DNA from: Nitrososphaerales archaeon TH5895
Lineage (GTDB): Archaea; Thermoproteota; Nitrososphaeria; Nitrososphaerales; Nitrososphaeraceae
NCBI GenBank assembly: GCA_014523695.1
Contig: JAATVS010000123.1
Location: 1 to 9,821, forward strand
Reading direction: 5' to 3'
Length of the DNA stretch: 9,821 nt
This document shows positions 1 to 5,443 of this stretch, piece after piece. Every line of letters begins with the position of its first letter. The first letter of the stretch is position 1. A model generated the notes under the pieces. It had not been told where the DNA came from. It saw nothing but the letters and a program-made list of their open reading frames with translations, and ran no database searches. Position numbers and translations under genes: made by a program.

Positions 1-211
1 CCAACCTTTCTAGCCATTTATCAAAATCCTGATGCAGTCCACTTTCGTTATCATTTATAAAAACACTAGCTGTAATATGCATTGCATCTACCAAACAAAG
101 TCCTTCCTTTATTCCGCTTTTTTCAACTATCTTTCTTACATTTGAAGTGATATTAACAAATGCACGTCTTGTAGGAGTATTAAATGTAAGATATTCCGTT
201 TCGGATTTCAT
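1..211 (-). CDS. yjbQ: YjbQ/UPF0047 family protein, N-terminal 70 residues (runs off the left edge)
   Basis: The minus strand is open from ATG at 211 to the window edge. It begins [18 protein letters not shown] and contains [19 protein letters not shown] and [20 protein letters not shown], which are the hallmark N-terminal segments of the YjbQ (UPF0047) family, normally about 130-140 residues, so roughly half the protein is visible. The family is small, cytosolic and metal-binding; a secondary thiamine-phosphate synthase activity is recorded for the E. coli member, but the physiological role is poorly defined. The start is fixed by the family's N-terminus and by a TATA-like element about 29 bases upstream, with no Shine-Dalgarno site, as expected for archaeal leaderless mRNA. 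A truncated second copy lies at 653-784 in the same orientation. The family call is firm; the function is not. Confidence 0.88.
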   Translation of the reverse strand, partial: MKSETEYLTFNTPTRRAFVNITSNVRKIVEKSGIKEGLCLVDAMHITASVFINDNESGLHQDFDKWLERL

Positions 212-235
212 CTTAAGAAGATAATTATCAGGTGT

Positions 236-244
236 TTATTAAAA
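236..244 (-). promoter_or_regulatory. TATA-like box of yjbQ
   Basis: On the minus strand this reads TTTTAATAA, centred about 29 bases before the yjbQ ATG at 211, the right distance for leaderless archaeal transcription. The truncated copy has an A/T element (ATTATAA) at nearly the same distance from its ATG, and the flanking bases align between the two copies, which supports a conserved promoter. It overlaps the stop codon of the decayed upstream gene. Confidence 0.45.
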
Positions 245-613
245 TCTTCTTGCTCCAGTAAAGAGGTCATAATTCCAAATAGTAAAGTTTAGAAAAAAGC
301 TTTGAAATGCATTGCCATATCTCTGCCATAGCCCGATCGATATTTTGTCACCAACTACTGTAGAGGTCCCAGTTTGGAAACTTTTTTCCTAAACTGCGGT
401 GGTTAGAGTGGGAAAACCACTGGAAGTAATAATATATCTTCCAAAAACGACCACCAAATCTAAATCTTGTTGAAACAAAGGTGAACTTGAATCTAGGCGA
501 TATGTGTCATTGCCAGTGGAACTTCCATCTTATTGCTGTATCATATCCCCGAAAGTTAGCTCTATAACGCTTTTTATGATTACAAGTGTTAAAACATCGC
601 CACTGACCCATCA
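239..613 (-). pseudogene. Decayed gene of unknown family upstream of yjbQ
   Basis: One minus-strand frame stays open from 613 to TAA at 239-241, broken only by TAA at 530-532 and TAG at 389-391. The three segments read like one protein: WVSGDVLTLVIIKSVIELTF, then STGNDTYRLDSSSPLFQQ with LDLVVVFGRYIITSSGF, then TSTVVGDKISIGLWQRYGNA and NFTIWNYDLFTGARRF. The TAG may replace a Trp codon (TTAVWEKS). A short hydrophobic start in another frame (ATG at 660, MTSYATFYLSVFVILIDG) could be the lost signal peptide, implying one more frameshift. Alternating polar and beta-type hydrophobic residues suggest a secreted or membrane-attached beta-rich protein; I do not recognise a family. The stop lies 27 bases before yjbQ, so the two were probably neighbours in one unit. 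The coding nature is inferred from frame continuity only. Confidence 0.45.
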
Positions 614-652
614 ATTAAGATAACAAAAACTGATAGGTAAAACGTTGCATAA

Positions 653-784
653 CTAGTCATTTACTAAACAAAGTCCTTCCTTTATTCCACTTTCTTCAAC
701 TATCTTTCGTACATTTGAAGTAATATTAACATATGCGCGTCTTGTAGGAGTATTAAAGGTAAGATATTCTGTTTTATATTTCAT
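653..784 (-). pseudogene. Truncated second copy of yjbQ (first 41 codons)
   Basis: From ATG at 784 the minus strand reads [18 protein letters not shown], then [22 protein letters not shown], then two unrelated residues (ND) and TAG at 653-655. It differs from the intact copy at 1-211 in only four of the first 41 residues (S3Y, E4K, F18Y, K31E), then homology stops abruptly before the conserved DAMHITAS segment. Similarity also continues upstream of the ATG for about 70 bases. This is therefore a 3'-truncated direct duplicate, not a separate small gene. The protein left would lack the core of the YjbQ fold and is unlikely to work. The break lies at about 660, exactly where the decayed neighbouring gene could start, so an insertion or recombination joined the two. 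Confidence 0.8.
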
Positions 785-811
785 TTCAAGAATACGAATG
801 TAATATGCTTG

Positions 812-818
812 TTATAAT
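812..818 (-). promoter_or_regulatory. TATA-like box of the truncated yjbQ copy
   Basis: The minus strand reads ATTATAA centred about 31 bases before the ATG at 784, in a block that aligns with the promoter region of the intact copy. It may still be active but would only drive a 43-codon fragment. Confidence 0.35.
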
Positions 819-1140
819 CTTAGCTAAACTGCCAAATAGGTCACAATGCCTGTTCCCGATATATTGAACTTGAAGGCCAACCAAATAATATACATTTAGT
901 ACAAGATTCAAATTTTGAATTAAATTGATTGTCTAATTTCCTACCTAAAAAAAGTTTTTAATTTGAAATAGCTCACAGAAATAAAGACACGAAATGAAAG
1001 AGTATTGGCAAAGTAGGTTAAATGAAACAAGATGATCGTTCATGTCTACTATTCCCAAGGATTTACTTTAGAATATTCGGCAAATTATATGAAATATGTT
1101 TCCTGCACATACTTAGAGTCAATACAAATTGAAGTACGAA

Positions 1141-1186
1141 TAGGTAGGACGACCAAGTGGACCCAGTAAGCTGGTCGCCATACCTA
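1141..1186. repeat. Two-part imperfect inverted repeat (cruciform/hairpin)
   Basis: taggta (1141-1146) pairs with taccta (1181-1186), and cgacca (1150-1155) pairs with tggtcg (1172-1177), separated by a symmetric 3-by-3 internal loop, with 16 bases at the tip. It contains more G+C than its surroundings. Such a structure could be an RNA hairpin, a regulator or recombinase site, or the trace of a small mobile element. No gene boundary explains it. Confidence 0.6.
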
Positions 1187-1288
1187 AGTCAAGCAGTTGT
1201 CCCATTATGCCATCGTTTGTTACAACTCAGAGAGAGTCTATACGATTACATAAAAGGTATTCCGGAACCTAGTTATCTTATAAAGTAA
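1157..1288 (+). CDS. Possible small ORF, 43 codons, unknown
   Basis: From GTG at 1157 the frame reads VDPVSWSPYLSQAVV, then PLCHRLLQLRESLYDYIKG, ending IPEPSYLIK and TAA at 1286-1288. The composition, with a Leu/Arg amphipathic helix in the middle, looks more protein-like than other short frames nearby, but I recognise no family. It starts inside the inverted repeat and has no clear promoter or ribosome site. It could equally be a remnant of a longer gene, since the frame is open two codons further upstream to TAG at 1145-1147, or chance. Confidence 0.2.
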   Translation: MDPVSWSPYLSQAVVPLCHRLLQLRESLYDYIKGIPEPSYLIK

Positions 1289-1294
1289 TATAGA

Positions 1295-1438
1295 TCAACA
1301 AAAATAGGTGACCTTTGAAGCCGATCTCAAGGAGCAATCCGACGACCTGAAAGCTAAATCTGGTCCAAAAATTTCCTGATCGCCTGCTTCGAAGAATTTC
1401 TCGTCTCTCCATACTTCATGTTTTTCCATAATATCCAT
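1295..1438 (-). CDS. Possible small ORF, 47 codons, unknown
   Basis: The minus strand from ATG at 1438 (or a second ATG at 1429) reads MDIMEKHEVWRDEKFFEAGD and ends with a Cys before TGA at 1295-1297. The charged first half (VWRDEKFFEAG, EIFGPDL) has a protein-like composition; the second half (Ser/Arg-rich) does not. An AATTAAAT stretch lies about 30 bases upstream of ATG 1438. The complementary strand also has a short open run in this place, so the coding strand is uncertain. No family is recognised. Confidence 0.2.
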   Translation of the reverse strand: MDIMEKHEVWRDEKFFEAGDQEIFGPDLAFRSSDCSLRSASKVTYFC

Positions 1439-1631
1439 TACATGTATGTGTACAGTATAGTAAAAGATTTAATTCCATGTAAAAGGAATAAAAAGAGATT
1501 TACCTTTTGCTACTTCATACCTACCATTTTACTATTAATTATATAGAGAGGGATGATCCAAAGCGATCTTTATCTTAATGTTTTGCTAAGTTGAATGAGA
1601 TGTTGTTAATGTATGCCAAGAAAGTAACGCC

Positions 1632-3299
1632 CTAGATTTTCTCTTGTTTCTTTTTCTCTGTTTTCTTCTCCGTGGTAAATCGCTCCAATTCATAAGTATT
1701 CAGATCCACGAATTTTATTCCCTCCGCAAGAATAGGATTCTTTTCTTCTATATATTTAAAGAGTCGTTGGCATACGCTTCGATAGTCTGCGTGTCCTTGA
1801 GGTAAGGTTCTAAGTTCGATCATATGACATGCTTCACGTAGATTGATTTTCAGAAAATATGGGTATCTAAATGCAAAATTTACAACGTATTGCGCTTGTT
1901 CTGGCATCCGATTAGATAGTATTTCGTAAACTTCGTTACATTCATACATACAATCTTTAAATTCGTTAGAAATTCCTAGATCTACAATCTCTTGAGGGAT
2001 ATCATAACCGTGTTTGGTAGAGAGTAATTGTCTTTCAATTGTAACGAGCCTATGCCTATGCAAATCACGAAACATACCAAAATTCGTAAGCAGCTCAAAT
2101 GTGTAATCAACCATTTCGAATGCCCTACCTGGTCTATGCCTTCTGTTGGACCGAAATTTTGTATACATTCGAATTATATTTATGCGCTCGTTTTTCTTGA
2201 GAGATCGAACGTATTTGATGATGCTCTCCAGAGACTGCCCTCTAGCAAATTCATATAATATAGCTGCTGCAACTTTAACTTCAGCTTCAAAATTATCTGG
2301 AAATTCAAGTAAATGGATAGTCTCAGGGTTTCTATTCGGTTGTATATTCTTTAAATGGGATTCAGTGAGTTTGATTATAGCGTTTCTAGTATTTATGAAG
2401 TATTCTTGTAGTACTTTACCATACTTTTCATCATTTGCTCGTCTTACGAATGAAGGTATAATCTTGTCAAGTTCATCATGTAAATGATTTCCTAAATTCC
2501 TTAATTCAATTAAGCCTGATGAGAACATCCTAGATAATAGGTATTCAAAAGCCCTACCATTACCGGTGATACCAATATTAGTGAGTGTTGACGCTGGCAA
2601 AATGCCTCGTAGTATGTCCAAAGATTTGGCCTTAATGGTTAATCTATAGATTCTATTAGCCGACTCTATATCTTTAGAGTCTTTGAGATTGCGATACGAT
2701 ACATCGCGTTTTGTAATGGAATCAAAGAAGTAAAATTTTTCAATAGGTCCTAACTCTTCTAGATATTTCAACATTGAGCTGATATTCTTAGAATATAGGT
2801 CAAAGGCATGATCACATGCTTGGACATATTTGTCTGAGAATTTAGATGACATAATAAGATCTTCCCGATAGTATTTGTACTTACCCCTAATTTTTTGATC
2901 CAATGCTACATATCGGGATGATTTCTCCAGGTAAGATAATCCAATCCTTCGATCCTCAAGTTTCTTGGCTGCAATATTTGAAATCCACTCTATTGCAATT
3001 TGAGCTTCGCCTAATTCAGCTACTGAATCATCTCCATACTCCAATAATACTCTATCATAAAATTCTTTACCTCGATTAGGATTACTGATAAATTCGTCCA
3101 AAAATACTCGTCTCATAGTCTTATCTGTTCTAGAGTATCTAGACATTAATGCTCCTCTATCAACCTGTTTAGGTGTGATAATGGCAAAAATATTCTTGTC
3201 AGCGTTTGAAAAATGCGATTGGAGTATAGCTCTTTCTTCCTCTATGAAGGTATCATAGAATGGGTTGTCATTTTCAGTATGGTCAATCAATTTTTTCAA
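1632..3299 (-). CDS. Tandem ThyX-like protein (FAD-dependent thymidylate synthase homologue, 555 aa)
   Basis: Two ThyX-like halves are fused. Half 1 (about 35-320) has [10 protein letters not shown] (88-97), matching the ThyX G-x-x-SVxEH region, and [14 protein letters not shown] (117-130), matching the RHRxxSxNExSxRY signature with a degraded RHR. Half 2 (about 335-530) has [13 protein letters not shown] (390-402), [17 protein letters not shown] (410-426) and [20 protein letters not shown] (484-503), matching the C-terminal LNLRELxHFxxLR part. Canonical ThyX is about 220-250 residues and makes dTMP from dUMP with FAD and methylene-tetrahydrofolate. Double-length homologues exist in archaea and bacteria, and I am not sure they are catalytic. 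The start is TTG at 3299: an in-frame TAA lies two codons upstream, no ATG occurs before residue 52, and conserved sequence begins earlier. The C-terminus is a Lys/Glu-rich tail (about 543-555). The gene begins 13 bases after the end of cbiE, with no Shine-Dalgarno site, so the two are probably co-transcribed. Confidence 0.85.
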   Translation of the reverse strand: MKKLIDHTENDNPFYDTFIEEERAILQSHFSNADKNIFAIITPKQVDRGALMSRYSRTDKTMRRVFLDEFISNPNRGKEFYDRVLLEYGDDSVAELGEAQIAIEWISNIAAKKLEDRRIGLSYLEKSSRYVALDQKIRGKYKYYREDLIMSSKFSDKYVQACDHAFDLYSKNISSMLKYLEELGPIEKFYFFDSITKRDVSYRNLKDSKDIESANRIYRLTIKAKSLDILRGILPASTLTNIGITGNGRAFEYLLSRMFSSGLIELRNLGNHLHDELDKIIPSFVRRANDEKYGKVLQEYFINTRNAIIKLTESHLKNIQPNRNPETIHLLEFPDNFEAEVKVAAAILYEFARGQSLESIIKYVRSLKKNERINIIRMYTKFRSNRRHRPGRAFEMVDYTFELLTNFGMFRDLHRHRLVTIERQLLSTKHGYDIPQEIVDLGISNEFKDCMYECNEVYEILSNRMPEQAQYVVNFAFRYPYFLKINLREACHMIELRTLPQGHADYRSVCQRLFKYIEEKNPILAEGIKFVDLNTYELERFTTEKKTEKKKQEKI

Positions 3300-3312
3300 T
3301 TGTTATCAAGAA

Positions 3313-4077
3313 CTATTTTAGATGTCTTGTTTCAAATGAATCAAAATCTCGGTACGAATGTCGCTTATTTTGATCTATTACCATTACTGATAGGGGATTG
3401 AAGTTCATTCCTTCTAGATCGATAGCTTTTCCTCTGAAAATAGTTTCTTTATTGTATTTGCTAAGGTATTCAAAGACCCATACTTTGAGAATCGAAGTAT
3501 CAATTCCATTGAGTTTAAGGAATTTGGCAATATCTGATTGCATGAAATTCCTTGAAGGATCATCAGGCCAAGGACGAGGAAGTAGAATAACACTTTTTTT
3601 ATCCATTATTGCATTGATTAGTTCTTTCTTCTTTTTTTCTATATCACCGGAAATGTGAAACGAAAGTACAGATGATTTATCTAATGGTATCATGGATTTA
3701 GAAGAAGCGACTTGGATAGAGCTTATTCCAGGAATAATCTCTACATTATTATCTCCAAAAATCTCTAGTAATCGATCAACAACTTCTGATTCAGAAAAGT
3801 TGGCATCTCCTGTAAAAGGCACCGTACAATATTCTCTATCTTTCATCTTATTGTATACATGTTGATATATTGATTCTTGATTCTGCATTGTTATATGATA
3901 AACCTCCTGTCTGGTCTTATCGATTATACTCTCTACAGTGTCCAATGTGTATTTGTATCCGACTATATATTTTGACTTCTTAATGGCATCCATAGCAATG
4001 CAAGTCAAATATTGTGGGGAACCAGGTCCAACCCCGACAATTAACAAATTTTTCTGCAAGGTGTATCTTTCTAACAA
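3313..4077 (-). CDS. cbiE: Cobalt-precorrin-7 (C5)-methyltransferase CbiE-like, 254 aa
   Basis: This is a SAM-dependent tetrapyrrole methylase. The glycine-rich SAM loop IVGVGPGSPQYLT (13-25) is at the N-terminus, TGDANFSES (89-97) matches the family GDPxFS loop, and VEIIPGISSIQVASSKSMI (112-130) is typical of the CbiE branch, as are VFEYLS (201-206) and the late NPLSVMVI (227-234). CbiE methylates C5 of the corrin ring in anaerobic-type cobalamin synthesis; members run about 200-250 residues. No CbiT (C15 methylation/decarboxylation) domain is fused. The start must be TTG at 4077 or a later TTG: TAG lies two codons upstream and no ATG precedes the SAM loop. A TATA box about 23 bases upstream supports leaderless initiation at 4077. 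It lies directly upstream of the ThyX-like gene. The assignment to CbiE rather than another methylase of the family is likely but not certain. Confidence 0.83.
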   Translation of the reverse strand: MLERYTLQKNLLIVGVGPGSPQYLTCIAMDAIKKSKYIVGYKYTLDTVESIIDKTRQEVYHITMQNQESIYQHVYNKMKDREYCTVPFTGDANFSESEVVDRLLEIFGDNNVEIIPGISSIQVASSKSMIPLDKSSVLSFHISGDIEKKKKELINAIMDKKSVILLPRPWPDDPSRNFMQSDIAKFLKLNGIDTSILKVWVFEYLSKYNKETIFRGKAIDLEGMNFNPLSVMVIDQNKRHSYRDFDSFETRHLK

Positions 4078-4093
4078 TCCCTATATTTTATTC

Positions 4094-4225
4094 CTATATT
4101 AAATAACCTAGATTTAGCGCACTTATCCCTACTAGATCAAATAACAGTTCAGTTTGTATTATTATTTTTTTATTATTTCTAAAGGAGCCAGAAATTAGAC
4201 TAGGCCTGTTTACTTTTGTAACCAT
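4094..4225 (-). CDS. Possible 43-codon leader ORF upstream of cbiE
   Basis: ATG at 4225 opens a frame reading MVTKVNRPSLISGSFRNNK, then KIIIQTELLFDLVGISALNL, ending at TAG 4094-4096, only 16 bases before the cbiE start. It is preceded by the purine run ggaagggagagggagg ending two bases before the ATG, and by TATAAAAA about 22 bases upstream. Both are stronger expression signals than those of cbiE itself. No family is recognised. It may be a small protein, a regulatory upstream ORF, or a chance frame inside a cbiE leader. Confidence 0.3.
   Translation of the reverse strand: MVTKVNRPSLISGSFRNNKKIIIQTELLFDLVGISALNLGYLI
4095..4106 (-). promoter_or_regulatory. TATA box of cbiE
   Basis: The minus strand reads TTATTTAATATA, centred about 23 bases before the TTG start at 4077. 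That spacing would place transcription start at or very near the start codon, which fits the absence of a Shine-Dalgarno site. It overlaps the end of the short leader ORF. Confidence 0.5.
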
Positions 4226-4243
4226 TGCCTCCCTCTCCCTTCC

Positions 4244-4251
4244 TTTTTATA
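4244..4251 (-). promoter_or_regulatory. TATA box of the leader ORF/cbiE unit
   Basis: The minus strand reads TATAAAAA, centred about 22-23 bases before ATG 4225, followed directly by the purine-rich run at 4227-4242. If used, it would give cbiE a leader of about 145 bases. It competes with, or adds to, the closer cbiE promoter. Confidence 0.4.
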
Positions 4252-4453
4252 GCTATCCAAAATAATAGCTAGCATAGAATACTAACTTATTAGGCATTAT
4301 TACTTTATCTCATGAGGTTATGTCGACTTCAAATGCCTTATGTTCTGCAGAAGGCAACGTAAAATTATTGATACTGGAGAGTAGTCTCAATTTAATAATA
4401 AGAGCAGTAAGAACAATGACTAGTGCATTCTTCTATAACTAAAATAATGTAAA

Positions 4454-4461
4454 TTTTATAA
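4454..4461 (+). promoter_or_regulatory. TATA box of the small membrane protein gene
   Basis: TTTTATAA centred about 28 bases before ATG 4486, the usual distance for an archaeal promoter with a leader of zero to a few bases. The region between this and the divergent cbiE unit (4252-4453) holds only short hairpins (agctat/atagct near 4251-4270, tgcctt/aaggca at 4334-4356) and no supported gene. Confidence 0.5.
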
Positions 4462-4485
4462 CTTGTTTTGGTATTTACGTTCAAG

Positions 4486-4680
4486 ATGGGCTTATTTGGC
4501 TTCATTTTATTGATGGTAATCATATTAGCTGTATTCGGCCTAGGATGGCAGACCTTCTTCTCTGGTGTTATTACTGGTTTTGAGAAGGCTGTAGATGTTG
4601 GAACTCCTATTGTCAAGGATTTAACACAAGAAGCTAGAAATTATGTGAATAGTCCAGAGCAATTGAGGACTGCTCAATAA
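4486..4680 (+). CDS. Small single-helix membrane protein, 64 aa
   Basis: Start at ATG 4486 is preferred over an upstream TTG at 4468 because of the TATA box about 28 bases before it. The protein begins MGLFGFILLMVIILAVFGLG, a strong membrane segment (about residues 4-20), followed by WQTFFSGVITGFEKAV and a charged cytosolic or external tail with KDLTQEARNYV and a final Gln. The GLGWQTFFSG motif after the helix resembles, from memory, a small conserved protein seen in Nitrososphaerota genomes; I know of no function. It stands alone, divergent from cbiE, with its own promoter. No terminator hairpin is obvious after the stop. The gene is probably real; the role is unknown. Confidence 0.7.
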   Translation: MGLFGFILLMVIILAVFGLGWQTFFSGVITGFEKAVDVGTPIVKDLTQEARNYVNSPEQLRTAQ

Positions 4681-4814
4681 GAAGAAATCAACAAATCGAT
4701 TAACCTATTAATACTGTTTGAGCTTAGAATATCGTTATTATGTCCAGCCAAAGAATATTCAATTCTCACTACAGAATATAAGAAAGATGACAAATTTTTA
4801 GTGCTTATCTAGAG

Positions 4815-4850
4815 TTTCAAAAAGTTAACCCATTACCATAAGCTTGGGTT
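4815..4850 (-). terminator. Terminator-like hairpin after the response-regulator remnant
   Basis: aaccca (4827-4832) pairs with tgggtt (4845-4850), with a 12-base loop. Reading on the minus strand the stem is followed by AACTTTTTG. It directly abuts the TAA of the response-regulator frame (4850-4852), as expected for its transcription end. Confidence 0.5.
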
Positions 4851-5048
4851 TATTCTAACTCTGCTTTAATGCGTCTTAAAAGTTGTTCTGCAGAAATTGG
4901 TTTCTTGATGAAACATCCAATACTCTTGAGTGGATGCACTTCTCTTGCTGCTTCCGTATTAATTTCGCCAGCAGTTATAAAACAAACAAACCCTGACATT
5001 GAGGTCCTTTTGTAATAACCATTCTACCCCTTGACTTTCATTCAGATA
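4850..5048 (-). pseudogene. Response-regulator receiver domain, C-terminal remnant with frameshift
   Basis: The minus strand encodes VCFITAGEINTEAAREVHP, then LKSIGCFIKKPISAEQLLRR and IKAELE to TAA at 4850-4852. This is the last third of a CheY-like receiver: the T/S-A switch region (FITAGE) and the conserved KP before the final helix, with no phosphoacceptor Asp half. Upstream, LNESQGVEWLLQKDLNVRVC continues in another frame. The join is at a tandem CAAA duplication (4983-4990, plus strand); removing four bases restores RVCFITAGE. Beyond 5048 the frame closes, so the first two thirds is missing. An ATG at 4999 could yield a 49-residue peptide, but without the Asp pocket it cannot receive phosphate. 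The ending resembles receivers partnered with kinases like the one at 5444. Confidence 0.75.
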
Positions 5049-5281
5049 TCAAATTTTTTCTGGTATTTCTGATCAGTCTTCTTATTGTTATTCTTAAAAT
5101 CCAATACACAACTTTGCACAATTCTCTTATGTATATAGTATAAGACAAAAATTAGAATAGCAACAGAGATCATTCTTAATGGAATCTGATAAATTGTAAG
5201 CAGATTAGTAGCAATGATACCATATAATGAATACCTTCCGGTTTGTAAAAGGTTTTCATGATAATGATAAGAAATGCTCAA
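5042..5281 (-). CDS. Possible small membrane protein, up to 79 aa
   Basis: A minus-strand frame runs from TTG at 5281 to TGA at 5042-5044. It shows two hydrophobic stretches, YGIIATNLLTIYQIPL (20-35) and ISVAILIFVLYYI (38-50), followed by a basic tail KNNNKKTDQKYQKKF. Positive-inside logic would fit a membrane anchor with a cytosolic tail. An internal ATG at residue 37 would keep only the second helix. It has no promoter I can defend and overlaps the tip of the response-regulator remnant, so it may be a chance frame or part of a decayed sensor. No family is recognised. Confidence 0.28.
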   Translation of the reverse strand: MSISYHYHENLLQTGRYSLYGIIATNLLTIYQIPLRMISVAILIFVLYYIHKRIVQSCVLDFKNNNKKTDQKYQKKFDI

Positions 5282-5298
5282 ATTTATGTATCAAGTTC

Positions 5299-5324
5299 GG
5301 CTCTTTACCCCGCCGGGGCTCTTT
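5299..5324. repeat. G+C-rich palindrome inside an 18-base direct repeat
   Basis: ggctcttt occurs at 5299-5306 and 5317-5324, with the hairpin-capable ccccgccgggg (5308-5318) between. The surrounding DNA is A+T-rich, so this patch stands out. It lies about 120 bases upstream of the kinase start and may be an operator, a recombination scar, or chance. Confidence 0.4.
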
Positions 5325-5353
5325 GAGGTAAATCATTCAATTCTACGAACTTG

Positions 5354-5360
5354 TTTAAAT
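5354..5360 (+). promoter_or_regulatory. Candidate TATA box for the histidine kinase
   Basis: TTTAAAT is the best match to an archaeal TATA element upstream of the kinase. It would start transcription near 5383, giving a leader of about 60 bases before ATG 5444. No closer element is evident. The 5325-5443 segment has no other supported feature. Confidence 0.25.
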
Positions 5361-5443
5361 CTAGATTATTCCGCCAAACTAAAAGAAAACTTATCTCTTG
5401 CAATGCTCAATACAGTCAATGCTAAGACAGATGACTGGCTAAA

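Larger units (their letters stand above)
785..1631. other. Stretch of about 850 bases without a convincing gene
   Basis: The first 70-90 bases align with the region upstream of the intact yjbQ (shared core reads GACCT.TTT on the minus strand), so they are the tail of the duplicated unit. A minus-strand frame there gives HCDLFGSLAKI, comparable to NYDLFTGARRF at the end of the decayed gene at 239-613. A short A/T palindrome, attcaaa-t-tttgaat, lies at 906-920. Overlapping short open frames start at 1027 (36 codons) and 1032 (45 codons) without promoter or ribosome-site support. The notable structure is the inverted repeat at 1141-1186. Two further low-confidence short frames (1157-1288 plus, 1295-1438 minus) are listed separately. 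Nothing is recognisable in 1440-1631. Confidence 0.5.

Noticed and set aside
2028..2487. Open frames on the plus strand inside the ThyX-like gene
   Set aside because: They are antisense to a well-supported conserved protein and have no family features or promoter.
4392..4616. Minus-strand 74-codon frame over the small membrane protein
   Set aside because: It is the antisense shadow of a gene with a TATA box and a clear membrane helix.
5281..5330. Possible tRNA-like piece (gttcg and G+C-rich arms)
   Set aside because: No acceptor or anticodon stem of proper length can be assembled; only the local palindrome is real.
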